64,000 bases of DNA from positions 124,001 through 188,000 of the forward strand of contig JBBART010000004.1 of NCBI GenBank assembly GCA_040399685.1, written 5' to 3'. The DNA is from CAIQQQ01 sp040399685 (GTDB taxonomy: Bacteria > Pseudomonadota > Alphaproteobacteria > Acetobacterales > Acetobacteraceae). Position numbers and translations under genes: made by a program. Positions 1 to 7,781 of the stretch are shown here, one piece after another (position 1 is the first letter of the stretch; each line of letters begins with the position of its first letter). The notes under the pieces are model-generated. The model was not told where the DNA came from, made no database searches, and saw only the letters and a program-made list of their open reading frames with translations.

Positions 1-57
1 ACCATCCTGTTTGAAATCCTGTGCCTTGTGACCGAGGCCCGCACGCGGCGGGCGTAA
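1..57 (+). CDS. C-terminal tail of an unidentified protein (partial)
   Basis: An open frame enters from the left edge and stops at a TAA at 55-57, giving 18 residues that end in EARTRRA. It is followed by a hairpin (73-119), as expected at the end of a transcription unit. The stretch is too short to assign a family, and it could be a chance open frame. Confidence 0.35.
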   Translation, partial: TILFEILCLVTEARTRRA

Positions 58-72
58 GCAAGGATTGGAGCC

Positions 73-119
73 AGCCCATAAGTTAGCGTCGTGCCAAGCA
101 CGCGCTGGCTTATGGGGCT
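73..119. terminator. Hairpin between the left-edge gene tail and the LysR gene
   Basis: The arms at about 73-88 and 103-119 pair (AGCCCATAAG against CTTATGGG plus AGCG/CGCT, with two G-T type positions) around a 14-nt loop. It lies where a rightward gene end meets the end of the leftward LysR gene, so a bidirectional terminator is plausible. There is no long T run. Confidence 0.4.
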
Positions 120-1035
120 AGTCGTGATGACCGCCCAGCGGCGCAGGCGACAGGCAGGCGTCCCGAACGCACCCGCGTAGCCAGCGATGGGCTGCATCGG
201 CATCCAGCCGCGGGTGCCAGAGCATTGAAACGGTGATCGCCGGCATCGCGATCGGAAGGGCAAAGCTCAGCATGCCGGCCCGCAGATTTCCTGTATGCAG
301 CTCGGGAACGCTCGCGATGAGGTCGGAGTCCCGCGCCAGGGCCAGCGCGGTCGCAAAGCCACCGACGATCGTTGCGATCTCCCGTTCCAGGCCCAGCGCC
401 TTCAGGGCCTCATCGACCGGCCCCCGGTCAAGTCCCCGCCGTGAGACGAGGATGTGCCTGCCGGCCGCATAATGGGCGGGTGTGATCTCCCCTTGGCCCA
501 GCGCGTGGCCGGTCCGCACCACGCCGACGAAGCGGTCGCGGAACAAGGCCTGCGTGCGCATCTCCGGGCCGGTGGCCTTGCCCACGATGCCGGTTTCCAG
601 ATCGATGTTCGCGTCGCGAAGTGGGGTGTTGTCCTGGTTGGTCTTTTGCACGAAGTGCAGGCGCACGCCCGGCGCTTCCTGGCCTATGCGCGCCATGAGG
701 TTCAGTCCGAAGTTCTCCACGAAGCCTTCGCCCGTCCGCAAGGTGAATGTTCGCACCACCTGTTTGAGGTCGAGCTTCGCAGCGGGGCGCAGAACGGCTT
801 CCCCGTCCTGCACAAGCTGGCTGACCCGGCAGCGCAGTTCCAGCGCCCTTGGGGTTGGAACCAGGCCGCGGCCGGCCCTGACCAACAACGGGTCGCCAGT
901 TGCCGCACGCAACCGCGCCAGCGCCCGGCTCATCGCCGACGGACTGAGCCGCAACCGCCGTGCCGCGCGCGTGACGCTGCCTTCCGCGAGCAGGACATCG
1001 AGGGTGACAAGCATGTTGAGGTCGGGCGTGGCCAT
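118..1035 (-). CDS. LysR-family transcriptional regulator
   Basis: This 305-aa protein has the usual LysR length. The N-terminal winged helix-turn-helix occupies roughly residues 5-65 (LNMLVTLDVLLAEGSVTRAA, then LSPSAMSRALARLR), and a periplasmic-binding-like effector domain fills the rest. The N-terminal LNML... start is typical of the NodD/NahR-like branch. The gene is divergent from the DHA2 exporter at 1175 with a 139-bp gap, the standard LysR arrangement, so it probably controls that exporter in response to an unknown small molecule. The start MATPDLN at 1035 immediately precedes the HTH and is the natural choice. The ligand cannot be told from the sequence. Confidence 0.9.
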   Translation of the reverse strand: MATPDLNMLVTLDVLLAEGSVTRAARRLRLSPSAMSRALARLRAATGDPLLVRAGRGLVPTPRALELRCRVSQLVQDGEAVLRPAAKLDLKQVVRTFTLRTGEGFVENFGLNLMARIGQEAPGVRLHFVQKTNQDNTPLRDANIDLETGIVGKATGPEMRTQALFRDRFVGVVRTGHALGQGEITPAHYAAGRHILVSRRGLDRGPVDEALKALGLEREIATIVGGFATALALARDSDLIASVPELHTGNLRAGMLSFALPIAMPAITVSMLWHPRLDADAAHRWLRGCVRDACLSPAPLGGHHD

Positions 1036-1174
1036 GGCTTGACCATAGCACGGCCTGATCTGGGCATGGCGTTGAACGCACGAATATAATGCAAACAGCG
1101 CGTGTTACGCCATGTGTGGCGTGGGCCTAGCTTTCTGATGGTGTCATTTTGCCGGCCGCCAGAAAAGGGAACCC
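1036..1174. promoter_or_regulatory. Divergent LysR/MFS intergenic region
   Basis: This 139-bp gap between divergent regulator and transporter genes must hold both promoters and presumably the LysR site. I could not single out one convincing T-N11-A dyad. The exporter start at 1175 has a good Shine-Dalgarno (AAGGGA) seven to eight bases upstream. Confidence 0.5.
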
Positions 1175-2635
1175 ATGTCACAGCCACTTGTTGCGGAACC
1201 AGAAAATCCAATGGCGGCAGGCGCTGGACCAACACCGTCGGTTCGGTGGGTGCTCGTCAGTCTTTCACTCTCAATGTTGCTGTCCGCGCTCGGCACAAGC
1301 ATCGCCAATGTTGGCTTGCCAACACTGGCGCGGGCGTTCGACGCCTCCTTTCAGGACGTCCAGTGGATTGTGCTGGCTTACCTCCTTGCCATCACCACCC
1401 TGATTGTCAGCGTCGGGCGGCTCGGCGACATCACCGGCCGTCGGCGGTTGCTGCTGGTTGGACTGCTGCTGTTCACGGCAGCCTCGGCCCTGTGCGGCGT
1501 GGCGCCTTCTCTCGGGATGCTGATTGCCGCACGGGCGGTGCAGGGCATTGGGGCGGCCATGATGATGGCGCTCACGATGGCGTTTGTCGGTGAGGCTGTG
1601 CCGAAGGACAAAACCGGCAGCGCCATGCGGTTGCTCGGAACGATGTCCGCAATTGGCACCGCGCTGGGGCCCACGCTTGGCGGCTTTCTGATTGCCGGGC
1701 TCGGGTGGCGGGCCATCTTTCTCGTCAATGTGCCGCTGGGCATTCTGACATTGCTGCTCTCGCGTCGTTACGTGCCTGCGGATCGTCCCAAGCCGAAGGC
1801 GAACAGGGTCCGTTTTGACGCAGTTGGCACGGTCTTGCTTGCCTCGGCGCTGGCTGCCTACGCCCTCGCCATGACCATCGGGCGTGGCAGCTTCGGTCCG
1901 CTCAACATGGCTCTGTTGGTGGCCGCCGTCCTTGGAGCAGGCCTGTTTGTGTTTGCGGAGGCGACAGTTGCATCGCCTTTGATCCGACTGGCGATGTTCC
2001 GCGATCCCGTGTTGAGCGCGAGCCTGGCCATGAGCACGCTGGTTTCAACAGTGCTGATGGCGACGCTGGTGGTCGGGCCTTTTTATCTTGCGCGCGCACT
2101 CGGGCTCGATGCGGTTCACGTTGGCCTCGTCTTGTCAGTTGGTCCGGTTGTTGTCGCACTGACCGGTGTGCCGGCTGGTCGCATTGCAGATCGCTTTGGC
2201 ACGCAGCGCATCACCATCCTCGGGCTCATCGCGATAGGGGCCGGCTCCCTCATGCTCTCGAGGATGCCAGCGACACTCGGCGTGTCCGGCTACATCAGCG
2301 CGCTCATCGTCATCGCGGTCGGCTACGGGGTGTTCCAGACCGCCAACAACACCGCCGTCATGGCGGATATCGGCCCAGACCAGCGCGGCGTGATCTCCGG
2401 TTTGCTCAATCTGTCGCGCAATCTCGGGCTCATCACCGGCGCCTCCATGATGGGCGCCGTGTTCATGCTTGCCTCGGCTGCCGCCGAGTTGGCTGGGGCG
2501 CCTCCCGCAGCCGTTGCCAGCGGTATGCGGGTCACATTCGCAGTCGCGGCGGTTCTGGTGGTCGTCGCCCTCGTCATCGCTGTTGGAAGCGGCGCCCTCG
2601 CCGCACGTCCTTCGCGCCCCAGACGCACGGTATGA
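1175..2635 (+). CDS. MFS multidrug-type exporter, DHA2 (14-TM) family
   Basis: This 486-aa integral membrane protein has the length and helix density of 14-TM DHA2 drug:H+ antiporters. Motif A is visible after TM2 (GRLGDITGRRR, about residues 85-95) and a motif-C-like stretch follows (GPTLGGFL). It begins with a 25-residue cytoplasmic tail before the first hydrophobic helix (WVLVSLSLSMLLSAL). It should export a toxic or aromatic compound across the inner membrane by proton antiport. The divergent LysR gene probably senses the substrate. No TolC or HlyD partner is adjacent, so it probably acts alone. Start ATG 1175 has an AAGGGA ribosome-binding site. Substrate unknown. Confidence 0.88.
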   Translation: MSQPLVAEPENPMAAGAGPTPSVRWVLVSLSLSMLLSALGTSIANVGLPTLARAFDASFQDVQWIVLAYLLAITTLIVSVGRLGDITGRRRLLLVGLLLFTAASALCGVAPSLGMLIAARAVQGIGAAMMMALTMAFVGEAVPKDKTGSAMRLLGTMSAIGTALGPTLGGFLIAGLGWRAIFLVNVPLGILTLLLSRRYVPADRPKPKANRVRFDAVGTVLLASALAAYALAMTIGRGSFGPLNMALLVAAVLGAGLFVFAEATVASPLIRLAMFRDPVLSASLAMSTLVSTVLMATLVVGPFYLARALGLDAVHVGLVLSVGPVVVALTGVPAGRIADRFGTQRITILGLIAIGAGSLMLSRMPATLGVSGYISALIVIAVGYGVFQTANNTAVMADIGPDQRGVISGLLNLSRNLGLITGASMMGAVFMLASAAAELAGAPPAAVASGMRVTFAVAAVLVVVALVIAVGSGALAARPSRPRRTV

Positions 2636-2661
2636 TGCGCGTCTGGCACCGCTGCTTCAAT

Positions 2662-2692
2662 CTCTGCCGCCACGCTATCCCCGGCGGCAGAG
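2662..2692. terminator. Hairpin between convergent MFS and cupin genes
   Basis: Perfect 10-bp arms CTCTGCCGCC (2662-2671) and GGCGGCAGAG (2683-2692) enclose an 11-nt loop in the 69-bp gap between two convergent genes. It probably serves both directions. It lacks a strong U tract. Confidence 0.55.
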
Positions 2693-2704
2693 CCCGGTGC
2701 CTGC

Positions 2705-3253
2705 TTAAAACCCAGGCGCGTTTTCGACCTGTTCGAACCAGTCCATGCCCATCTTCTTGATGATGCGGTTGTTGATCACGATCAACCGGGCTTCGCCTTC
2801 GTTCGAAGCGAAATGCTGGTGGTTGGTGTAGGGCGGGATGAAGATGAAGTCGCCGCGCTTCCACTCATAGCGCTTGGGCTCTTCGGCCCAGCTCCAGTGA
2901 TATTCTTCGTCGCACTCGTAGCTCATGTCCCAGTGCAGGTCATGGCCGGAGCCTTCCATCACGAAGATGATCTCTTCCCATATGTGGCGATGCTTGCCGG
3001 ATGCGCTGCCGGGCGGAATGAACTGCATATAGGCATCGACGCACATTTCGGCCGAGTTGAAGCGCTCATGCATCAAATGCTTGATGAGGCCGTCGGCCGA
3101 GTTTTCCATCGGCATCTGCTCGGGCGAGATCAGGCGCGAGCGGGTGGCGTATTCGGCGCGGAAGTCTTTCGAGGCTTGCACGTCGTCGGCGCGGAAGGTG
3201 CATTCGCCGCCGTTGATGCGGGCGTATTCGGCTTCGGTGTGGGCTTGGGTCAT
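2705..3253 (-). CDS. Single-domain cupin protein (complete metal site)
   Basis: This 182-aa protein contains one cupin barrel at roughly residues 75-165. It has the full metal-binding signature: H88-x-H90 followed by E94 (GKHRHIWEE) and a second-motif histidine (NHQHF, H145/H147). Cupins with this set usually bind Fe(II), Mn(II) or Zn(II) and act as dioxygenases, isomerases or decarboxylases. It is the second gene of a leftward pair with the cupin at 3276, 22 bp downstream. Start ATG 3253 has an AGGA ribosome-binding site. It belongs to cluster A, downstream of the tandem operator at 3929-3964. A role in converting an aromatic intermediate is inference; the reaction is not known. Confidence 0.8.
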   Translation of the reverse strand: MTQAHTEAEYARINGGECTFRADDVQASKDFRAEYATRSRLISPEQMPMENSADGLIKHLMHERFNSAEMCVDAYMQFIPPGSASGKHRHIWEEIIFVMEGSGHDLHWDMSYECDEEYHWSWAEEPKRYEWKRGDFIFIPPYTNHQHFASNEGEARLIVINNRIIKKMGMDWFEQVENAPGF

Positions 3254-3275
3254 GTCGGGTTCCTGTCCTGCGCGA

Positions 3276-3875
3276 TCAAAGGTCGGTGGGCGGCTTGAAG
3301 CCTTCCCAGCCGGTCTTGGGCGGGTATTCGACGATTTTTTGCAGCATCAGATGCATGAACAGGAACAGCGGCTTGGCCTTGAACACGAGCACGATGGCCT
3401 CGTTGTCGGGGTCGTCGTTGAAGTGTTGATGCACGCAGCCGTTCTCGACGATCATGATGTCGCCGGCCTTCCACGGCACCTTCTTGCCGTCGTGGATATC
3501 ATACCCACGGCCCTTGATGATGTAGAAGCAGGCGGAGTTCAGATGGCCGTGCTTCTGGCCGAAGGCGCCAGGTGCGAAGACTTCAAGGTGGCACTCGATC
3601 GACTGCGTGACCTTGGCGTGCTGCGGGCTGATGACGTGCTTGCCATACAGTCCGGGACCGCCCTTCCAGGCCATGGCCGTGGAGGAATAGACGCGCGGCT
3701 CATCCACCAGCGACTTGTAGAGATGGCTGTAAGTGCCCTCAAGCGCGCGAACGAAGGTGCGTTTCTTGGCCCAGCGCTCCCATTGCTGGTTGTCGGCGTC
3801 GAGGTCGTGCGGCCGCTCGTTGCGGCGCTCGTCCTTGGGCGCATCGCCCTCGCGTTGGTCGTAAAGCCCCGTCAT
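3276..3875 (-). CDS. Single-domain cupin protein
   Basis: The protein is 199 aa from ATG 3875. An upstream in-frame extension exists, but GGGAG lies just ahead of 3875 and the cupin fold needs no more. The barrel covers about residues 95-170. H109-x-H111 and H149/H151 (VHQHF) are present, but the usual glutamate after HxH is replaced (KHGHLNSACF), so the site would have three histidines without the acid. It is the first gene of the leftward cupin pair, with the tandem operator 54-89 bp upstream and the ChrA-type genes on the other side. It is related in pattern to the other cupins of cluster A. Enzymatic role unknown; a ring-cleavage or auxiliary function is possible. Confidence 0.78.
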   Translation of the reverse strand: MTGLYDQREGDAPKDERRNERPHDLDADNQQWERWAKKRTFVRALEGTYSHLYKSLVDEPRVYSSTAMAWKGGPGLYGKHVISPQHAKVTQSIECHLEVFAPGAFGQKHGHLNSACFYIIKGRGYDIHDGKKVPWKAGDIMIVENGCVHQHFNDDPDNEAIVLVFKAKPLFLFMHLMLQKIVEYPPKTGWEGFKPPTDL

Positions 3876-3928
3876 TGGTGCGCTCCCGCGTTTTTTGCGT
3901 TCGCCAAAGGCCGGAGGTGAGCTCCGAC

Positions 3929-3964
3929 GTGCGCAGGGCGAACAATTTTGTTGACTAGCGAACA
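3929..3964. promoter_or_regulatory. Tandem operator (IclR-type dyads) for cupin and ChrA operons
   Basis: Site 1 is GTGCGCAGGGCGAACA (3929-3944). Site 2 is TGTTGACTAGCGAACA (3949-3964), with a perfect right half. The start-to-start spacing is 20 bp. The same paired motif recurs before other cluster A operons. It lies between the divergent cupin (leftward) and ChrA-type (rightward) genes. Assignment to the IclR regulator at 10508 is inference. Confidence 0.65.
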
Positions 3965-4038
3965 GGCTATCGGCTTTTAGGGGCGTGTCAATATCGCCGC
4001 TTTGCGCGACACTGTGCGCGACCGAAGGGGGTTTTGAT

Positions 4039-4590
4039 TTGCTGCCCAACCCAGCGCCACCGACCTTGCGCGAGCTGTTCCTGGCCTTTGCCAAACTGGG
4101 TGTGACCAGCTTTGGCGGCGGCCTGACGGGGTGGATGATGCAGGAATGCGTCCGTCGCCGAAAATGGATGACGGAGGATGAATTCCTCACGGGCCTGGCG
4201 ATGGCACAGGCGCTGCCGGGGGTGAATGTCGTCAATCTGCCGATCTGGGTCGGGTATCGGCTGGCCGGTAGCGGGGGCGCCGTGGTGGCGGCTTTGGGCG
4301 TGATTTTGCCGCCGATGCTGATCGTGGTGATCATGGCCGCCAGTTATGGTTGGCTGCAGCGCTATGCGGCGACGAATTTGGCATTGCAGGGCGCTGCAGC
4401 GGCGGCGATCGGGTTGTCGCTGTCGATGGGATTGCGGGCGGCACGGCGGCAGATGCGAAAGCTGTGGCCGGCGTGTGTGATGGGCGCGGCGCTGGTGGGT
4501 GTGAGCGTGCTGCATCTGCCGTTGCTGGTGGTGGTGGCGGTTCTGGCGCCGGTGAGCATCGGGCTGGCGTATCGGCGGGTGTCACGCTGA
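4039..4590 (+). CDS. ChrA-type (chromate transporter family) membrane protein, N-half
   Basis: From TTG 4039 this is a 183-aa hydrophobic protein carrying the ChrA domain signature near its start (FAKLGVTSFGGG, then MAQALPGVNV). It is a half-size member and pairs with the next gene, as in short-chain ChrA pairs where two single-domain subunits replace one two-domain protein. GTG 3985 is an alternative start, but AAGGGG lies 8 nt before TTG 4039. The stop overlaps the next start (ATGA at 4587-4592). The family is known for chromate efflux coupled to sulfate. Here the catabolic operon context suggests export or import of an organic or inorganic anion connected with aromatic breakdown, which is inference. 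Confidence 0.75.
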   Translation: MLPNPAPPTLRELFLAFAKLGVTSFGGGLTGWMMQECVRRRKWMTEDEFLTGLAMAQALPGVNVVNLPIWVGYRLAGSGGAVVAALGVILPPMLIVVIMAASYGWLQRYAATNLALQGAAAAAIGLSLSMGLRAARRQMRKLWPACVMGAALVGVSVLHLPLLVVVAVLAPVSIGLAYRRVSR

Positions 4591-5117
4591 TGCGCGACAA
4601 TCCGCTGCTGACATTGCTGGCCATCATGGCGCCGCTGTCGTTGATGTCGGTGGGGGGCGGGCAGGCCATCATCCCCGAGGTGCATCGCCAGGCGGTGCTG
4701 GTGCATGGCTGGATCAGCGAGGCAACGTTCGTGGCCGATTTCGCCATCTCGAAGATGGCGCCGGGGCCGACCTCGTTGATCGTGACGTTGATCGGTTGGC
4801 AGGTGGCCGGCGTGGCCGGGGCTGCGGTGGCGACGGTGGCGATTTTCTTGCCGTCCTCCGTGCTGGTGCTGCTGCTGGCGCGCGTGTGGGCGCGGCACCG
4901 AGGTGCTCCGTGGCAGAAGGCGGTGGAGCAGGGGCTGGCGCCGGTGGCGGCGGGGTTGATATTGGCGGGGAGTCTCACGTTGTTTCGGGCGGCGTCTGGC
5001 GGGTGGCTGGCGTGGGGCGTGGCGTTGGTGTCGACGGCCGTGATCATGATGGTGGATATCAATCCGCTGCTGATGATCGGCGCGGGCGCCGTGGTGTTTT
5101 TGATGGTGGGGGGCTGA
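4590..5117 (+). CDS. ChrA-type membrane protein, C-half
   Basis: This 175-aa half-size ChrA-family protein has a family-typical N-terminus (LMSVGGGQAIIPE) and a conserved APGPTSLI segment, and it is predicted to have about five to six membrane helices. It starts inside the stop of the first half and its own stop overlaps the start of the bicupin gene, so all three are translationally coupled. Both halves together would form a functional transporter in the inner membrane. Nothing nearby indicates chromate or sulfate metabolism, so the annotation 'chromate transporter' should be read only as a family name. Confidence 0.75.
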   Translation: MRDNPLLTLLAIMAPLSLMSVGGGQAIIPEVHRQAVLVHGWISEATFVADFAISKMAPGPTSLIVTLIGWQVAGVAGAAVATVAIFLPSSVLVLLLARVWARHRGAPWQKAVEQGLAPVAAGLILAGSLTLFRAASGGWLAWGVALVSTAVIMMVDINPLLMIGAGAVVFLMVGG

Positions 5118-6301
5118 TGCCGCACGAGGTTGACGGACAGGTGCATTGGCATGAGCCATCCGGCCTGAGTGCGGCGGGTGTGAGCCGGTATCTGCGCCCG
5201 GCTGCGGCCTATGACCGGTTCATGGCGGATGACGGCGTGCCGCTGCTGCGTGCCTCTTACGCTGTGCTGCCTGCGGTGGAGCGCGGACTGTGGCGTCGGC
5301 TGGGGTGTCGGGGCGCGTTCATCCAGATGTTCGGCACCGAGGGCGGGCTTGGATGCGCGGTGATGGAGCTTGCGGCGTCCAGCGCGTCCCGGGCGGAAAA
5401 GCATGTGTTCGAGGAAGTGGTGCTGGTGCTGGAAGGCCGTGGCACCACCGAGTTGTGGTTGGACGGCAGCAGCGAGCGGGTGGTGTTCGAGTGGCAGGCG
5501 GGGTCTGTGTTCTCCCTCCCGATGAACGCGCTGCACCGCATGGTGAACGCCACACAGGCGCCGGCGCTGCTGCTGTCCGGCACGAACGCGCCGGCGATTT
5601 TGAACATGTTGGGCGATGTGGATGCGGTGTTCGCCAACCCGTTCGTGTTTGCAGCCCGGTTCGATGATGAGGCCGGGCAGGCGTTCGATGATATTGAGCC
5701 GGACCCGGTGCGGGGTCTGGCCGTGTGTCGCACCGGGTTGGTGCCGGATGCGGTGGGGTGCGACCTGCCGTTGGACAATCGCTATTCGCCGGGATATCGC
5801 CAGATGGAGTTGGCGATGACGGGCCCCGGCTTTCGCTGTGCGGTGGGCGAGCATCGGCCGGGTCGGTATGCAAAGGCCCATATTCTTCCAGCATCGACGG
5901 CGATGATCTGTCTGCGCGGCACGGGGTATTCCTATGTGTGGCCGGAGCGTCTGGGGCCGACGCCGTGGCAGAGCGGGCAGGGGGATTCGGTGCTGCGGAT
6001 GGACCATGCGCGTCACACGATGGCCGGCGTTGGGCCGGGAGGCGGGCGGTGGTTTCACCAGATATTCAACACCGGCGCAGTGCCGTTGCGGCATCTGGCC
6101 TGGGGCGTGCCTGAGCGGCCGTCCGGCCCGCCGGGGGAGGAGATGCGAGACGATACGGCGATCGATCTTGTCGATGGTGGCAGCGTTGTTTCGTATCCGG
6201 CGGAAGATCCGTTTGTGCGGGCGGAGTATGCGCGGGTGCTGGCAGCGGCGGGTGTGACCAACCGGATGCGGGCGGATGATTACGCCCCGGATGCCGGTTG
6301 A
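5117..6301 (+). CDS. Bicupin protein 1 (degenerate metal sites)
   Basis: The protein is 394 aa from ATG 5117, which overlaps the upstream stop. Two cupin barrels are visible. In the N-terminal one, residues about 75-165, HxH is reduced to a single histidine (EKHVFEE, H96) and H140 lies in motif 2. In the C-terminal one, about 235-330, the HxH is reduced (KAHILP, H255) and H314 is kept (WFHQIFNTG). It is a paralogue of the bicupin at 16024, which keeps a fuller C-terminal site. Gentisate 1,2-dioxygenase is the best-known bicupin of this size, but the missing ligands argue against simple catalysis. It lies directly before an EutA-like gene, as in the second module in reverse order. A structural, regulatory or client role is possible. 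Confidence 0.75.
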   Translation: MPHEVDGQVHWHEPSGLSAAGVSRYLRPAAAYDRFMADDGVPLLRASYAVLPAVERGLWRRLGCRGAFIQMFGTEGGLGCAVMELAASSASRAEKHVFEEVVLVLEGRGTTELWLDGSSERVVFEWQAGSVFSLPMNALHRMVNATQAPALLLSGTNAPAILNMLGDVDAVFANPFVFAARFDDEAGQAFDDIEPDPVRGLAVCRTGLVPDAVGCDLPLDNRYSPGYRQMELAMTGPGFRCAVGEHRPGRYAKAHILPASTAMICLRGTGYSYVWPERLGPTPWQSGQGDSVLRMDHARHTMAGVGPGGGRWFHQIFNTGAVPLRHLAWGVPERPSGPPGEEMRDDTAIDLVDGGSVVSYPAEDPFVRAEYARVLAAAGVTNRMRADDYAPDAG

Positions 6302-6302
6302 G

Positions 6303-7781
6303 ATGAGCGAGACCGAAGGTGGGAGGGTGTTCTTTGCCCGCAGCCGGCGCGCGCCGGATCGGGACAGCGAAATCCGGCTCGTCAGCGTGGGGGTGGATAT
6401 CGGGTCTTCCACATCGCATCTGGCATTTTCCCGAATCGTGCTGCAACGGCGTGGCAATCGGACACGGATCGTGCGGCGGGAGTTGCTGCATGAGTCGGAT
6501 ATTCTGCTGACGCCTTATGGCGATGGCGAGATCATCGACACCGAGGCGTTGGGCCGGTTCATCGGGCGGCAATACGAAAAGGCCGATATCGACCCGGACA
6601 TGATCGACACCGGCGCGCTGATCCTGACCGGGATTGCGGCGCGGCAGGGCAATGCGCGGGCGATCGGGGATCTGTTCGCCCATGAGACCGGCCGTTTCGT
6701 GGCGGTGGCAGCGGGCGATGGGTTGGAGACGACGTTGGCCGCTCACGGATCGGGCGCCGTGGCGGCCTCGGCGCGCGATGGCGCGCGGGTGATGAATATC
6801 GATATCGGCGGTGGCACCAGCAAGATTGCGGTGTGCGAGGCAGGCGCGATCACGGATCTGACGGCCGTTGATATCGGCGCGCGACTGGTGTGCCTCGATG
6901 CCGGCGGGCGCGTGTCGAGGCTCGAACCGGCGGGGATGGTGTTTGCCGAGGCGGCTGGCGTGACGCTGCGTGTGGGCGGTATGCCGCCGGATGGGGCGTT
7001 GGCCGCCATCGTTGAGCGCATGGCCGGTTCACTGTTCGAAGTGTGCGGTGGTGCTGCGATGTCAGAGATGACGCGTGGTCTGTTGCGGCTTCCCGCGTTG
7101 GGTGCGGCGGCGGTCCCGGACCAGTTGTGTTTCTCGGGCGGGGTTGCAGAATATATCCATGGGCGCGAGGGCCGTCGGTTCGGGGATCTGGGGCCATTGC
7201 TCGCCGATGCGGTGGCGGTGCGGATGCGGCGATGGGGGCCCGCGATGCGGTTTGCCGATGAGGGCATTCGCGCCACCGTCATCGGGGCTTCGCAATACAG
7301 CGTGCAGCTCAGTGGAAACACGATCTTTATCGAGCCAGCCTCGGTTCTTCCGTTACAGAACGTGCCGGTGATTGTGCCGGACTTCGATTTTGGGGACGAC
7401 ATTGGCCCGGAGGCGATTGCGCAGGCGGTGACAATCGCATTGCGGCGCCTGAGTCTGGACGCGACCACGCAGCCGGTCGCGGTTGGCTATCGCTGGCAAG
7501 GCCCGGCCACTTTCGCGCGGCTGGATGCGTTCTGTGCCGGGTTGGCACCGTTGCTTGTGCCGGGTGTGCCGCTGGTTCTGGTGGGACAGGGCGATGTGGG
7601 CGGACTGGTCGGCATTCATTGCCGTGCGGAACGCCATATGGCGCAGCCCGTGGTGTCCATCGACGGGGTGATCGTACGGGAGTTCGATTTCATCGATATC
7701 GGCGAGATCCTGCAGGTGTCAGGCGGCGTGCCGGTGGTGGTGAAATCGCTGGTGTTCCCGCAGGCGGTCAGCCAGCCTTGA
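6303..7781 (+). CDS. EutA-like ATPase (reactivating factor family), copy 1
   Basis: The protein is 492 aa from ATG 6303. In-frame ATGs at 6276 and 6291 lie inside the bicupin gene. It belongs to the ASKHA (actin/Hsp70-like) ATPases, with a phosphate-1 loop DIGSSTS near residues 32-38 and a phosphate-2 loop DIGGGTSK near 167-174, in the EutA arrangement (DTGALILTG between them). EutA normally exchanges damaged cobalamin in ethanolamine ammonia-lyase (EutBC) using ATP. No eutB or eutC is in this window. It follows bicupin 1 by one base and ends convergently, overlapping the ferredoxin reductase gene by 14 bp. A role maintaining a metalloenzyme of the cluster is inference. Confidence 0.82.
   Translation: MSETEGGRVFFARSRRAPDRDSEIRLVSVGVDIGSSTSHLAFSRIVLQRRGNRTRIVRRELLHESDILLTPYGDGEIIDTEALGRFIGRQYEKADIDPDMIDTGALILTGIAARQGNARAIGDLFAHETGRFVAVAAGDGLETTLAAHGSGAVAASARDGARVMNIDIGGGTSKIAVCEAGAITDLTAVDIGARLVCLDAGGRVSRLEPAGMVFAEAAGVTLRVGGMPPDGALAAIVERMAGSLFEVCGGAAMSEMTRGLLRLPALGAAAVPDQLCFSGGVAEYIHGREGRRFGDLGPLLADAVAVRMRRWGPAMRFADEGIRATVIGASQYSVQLSGNTIFIEPASVLPLQNVPVIVPDFDFGDDIGPEAIAQAVTIALRRLSLDATTQPVAVGYRWQGPATFARLDAFCAGLAPLLVPGVPLVLVGQGDVGGLVGIHCRAERHMAQPVVSIDGVIVREFDFIDIGEILQVSGGVPVVVKSLVFPQAVSQP

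Noticed and set aside
4039..5117. Chromate resistance determinant
   Set aside because: Only the family name supports it; there is no chrB or sulfur gene, and the pair is coupled to catabolic genes.
4331..6457. A 708-codon open frame on the minus strand opposite the ChrA, bicupin and EutA-like genes
   Set aside because: It is very rich in Pro, Arg, His and Ala, shows no fold or motif, and lies opposite genes with clear families. High GC suppresses stop codons on the opposite strand.
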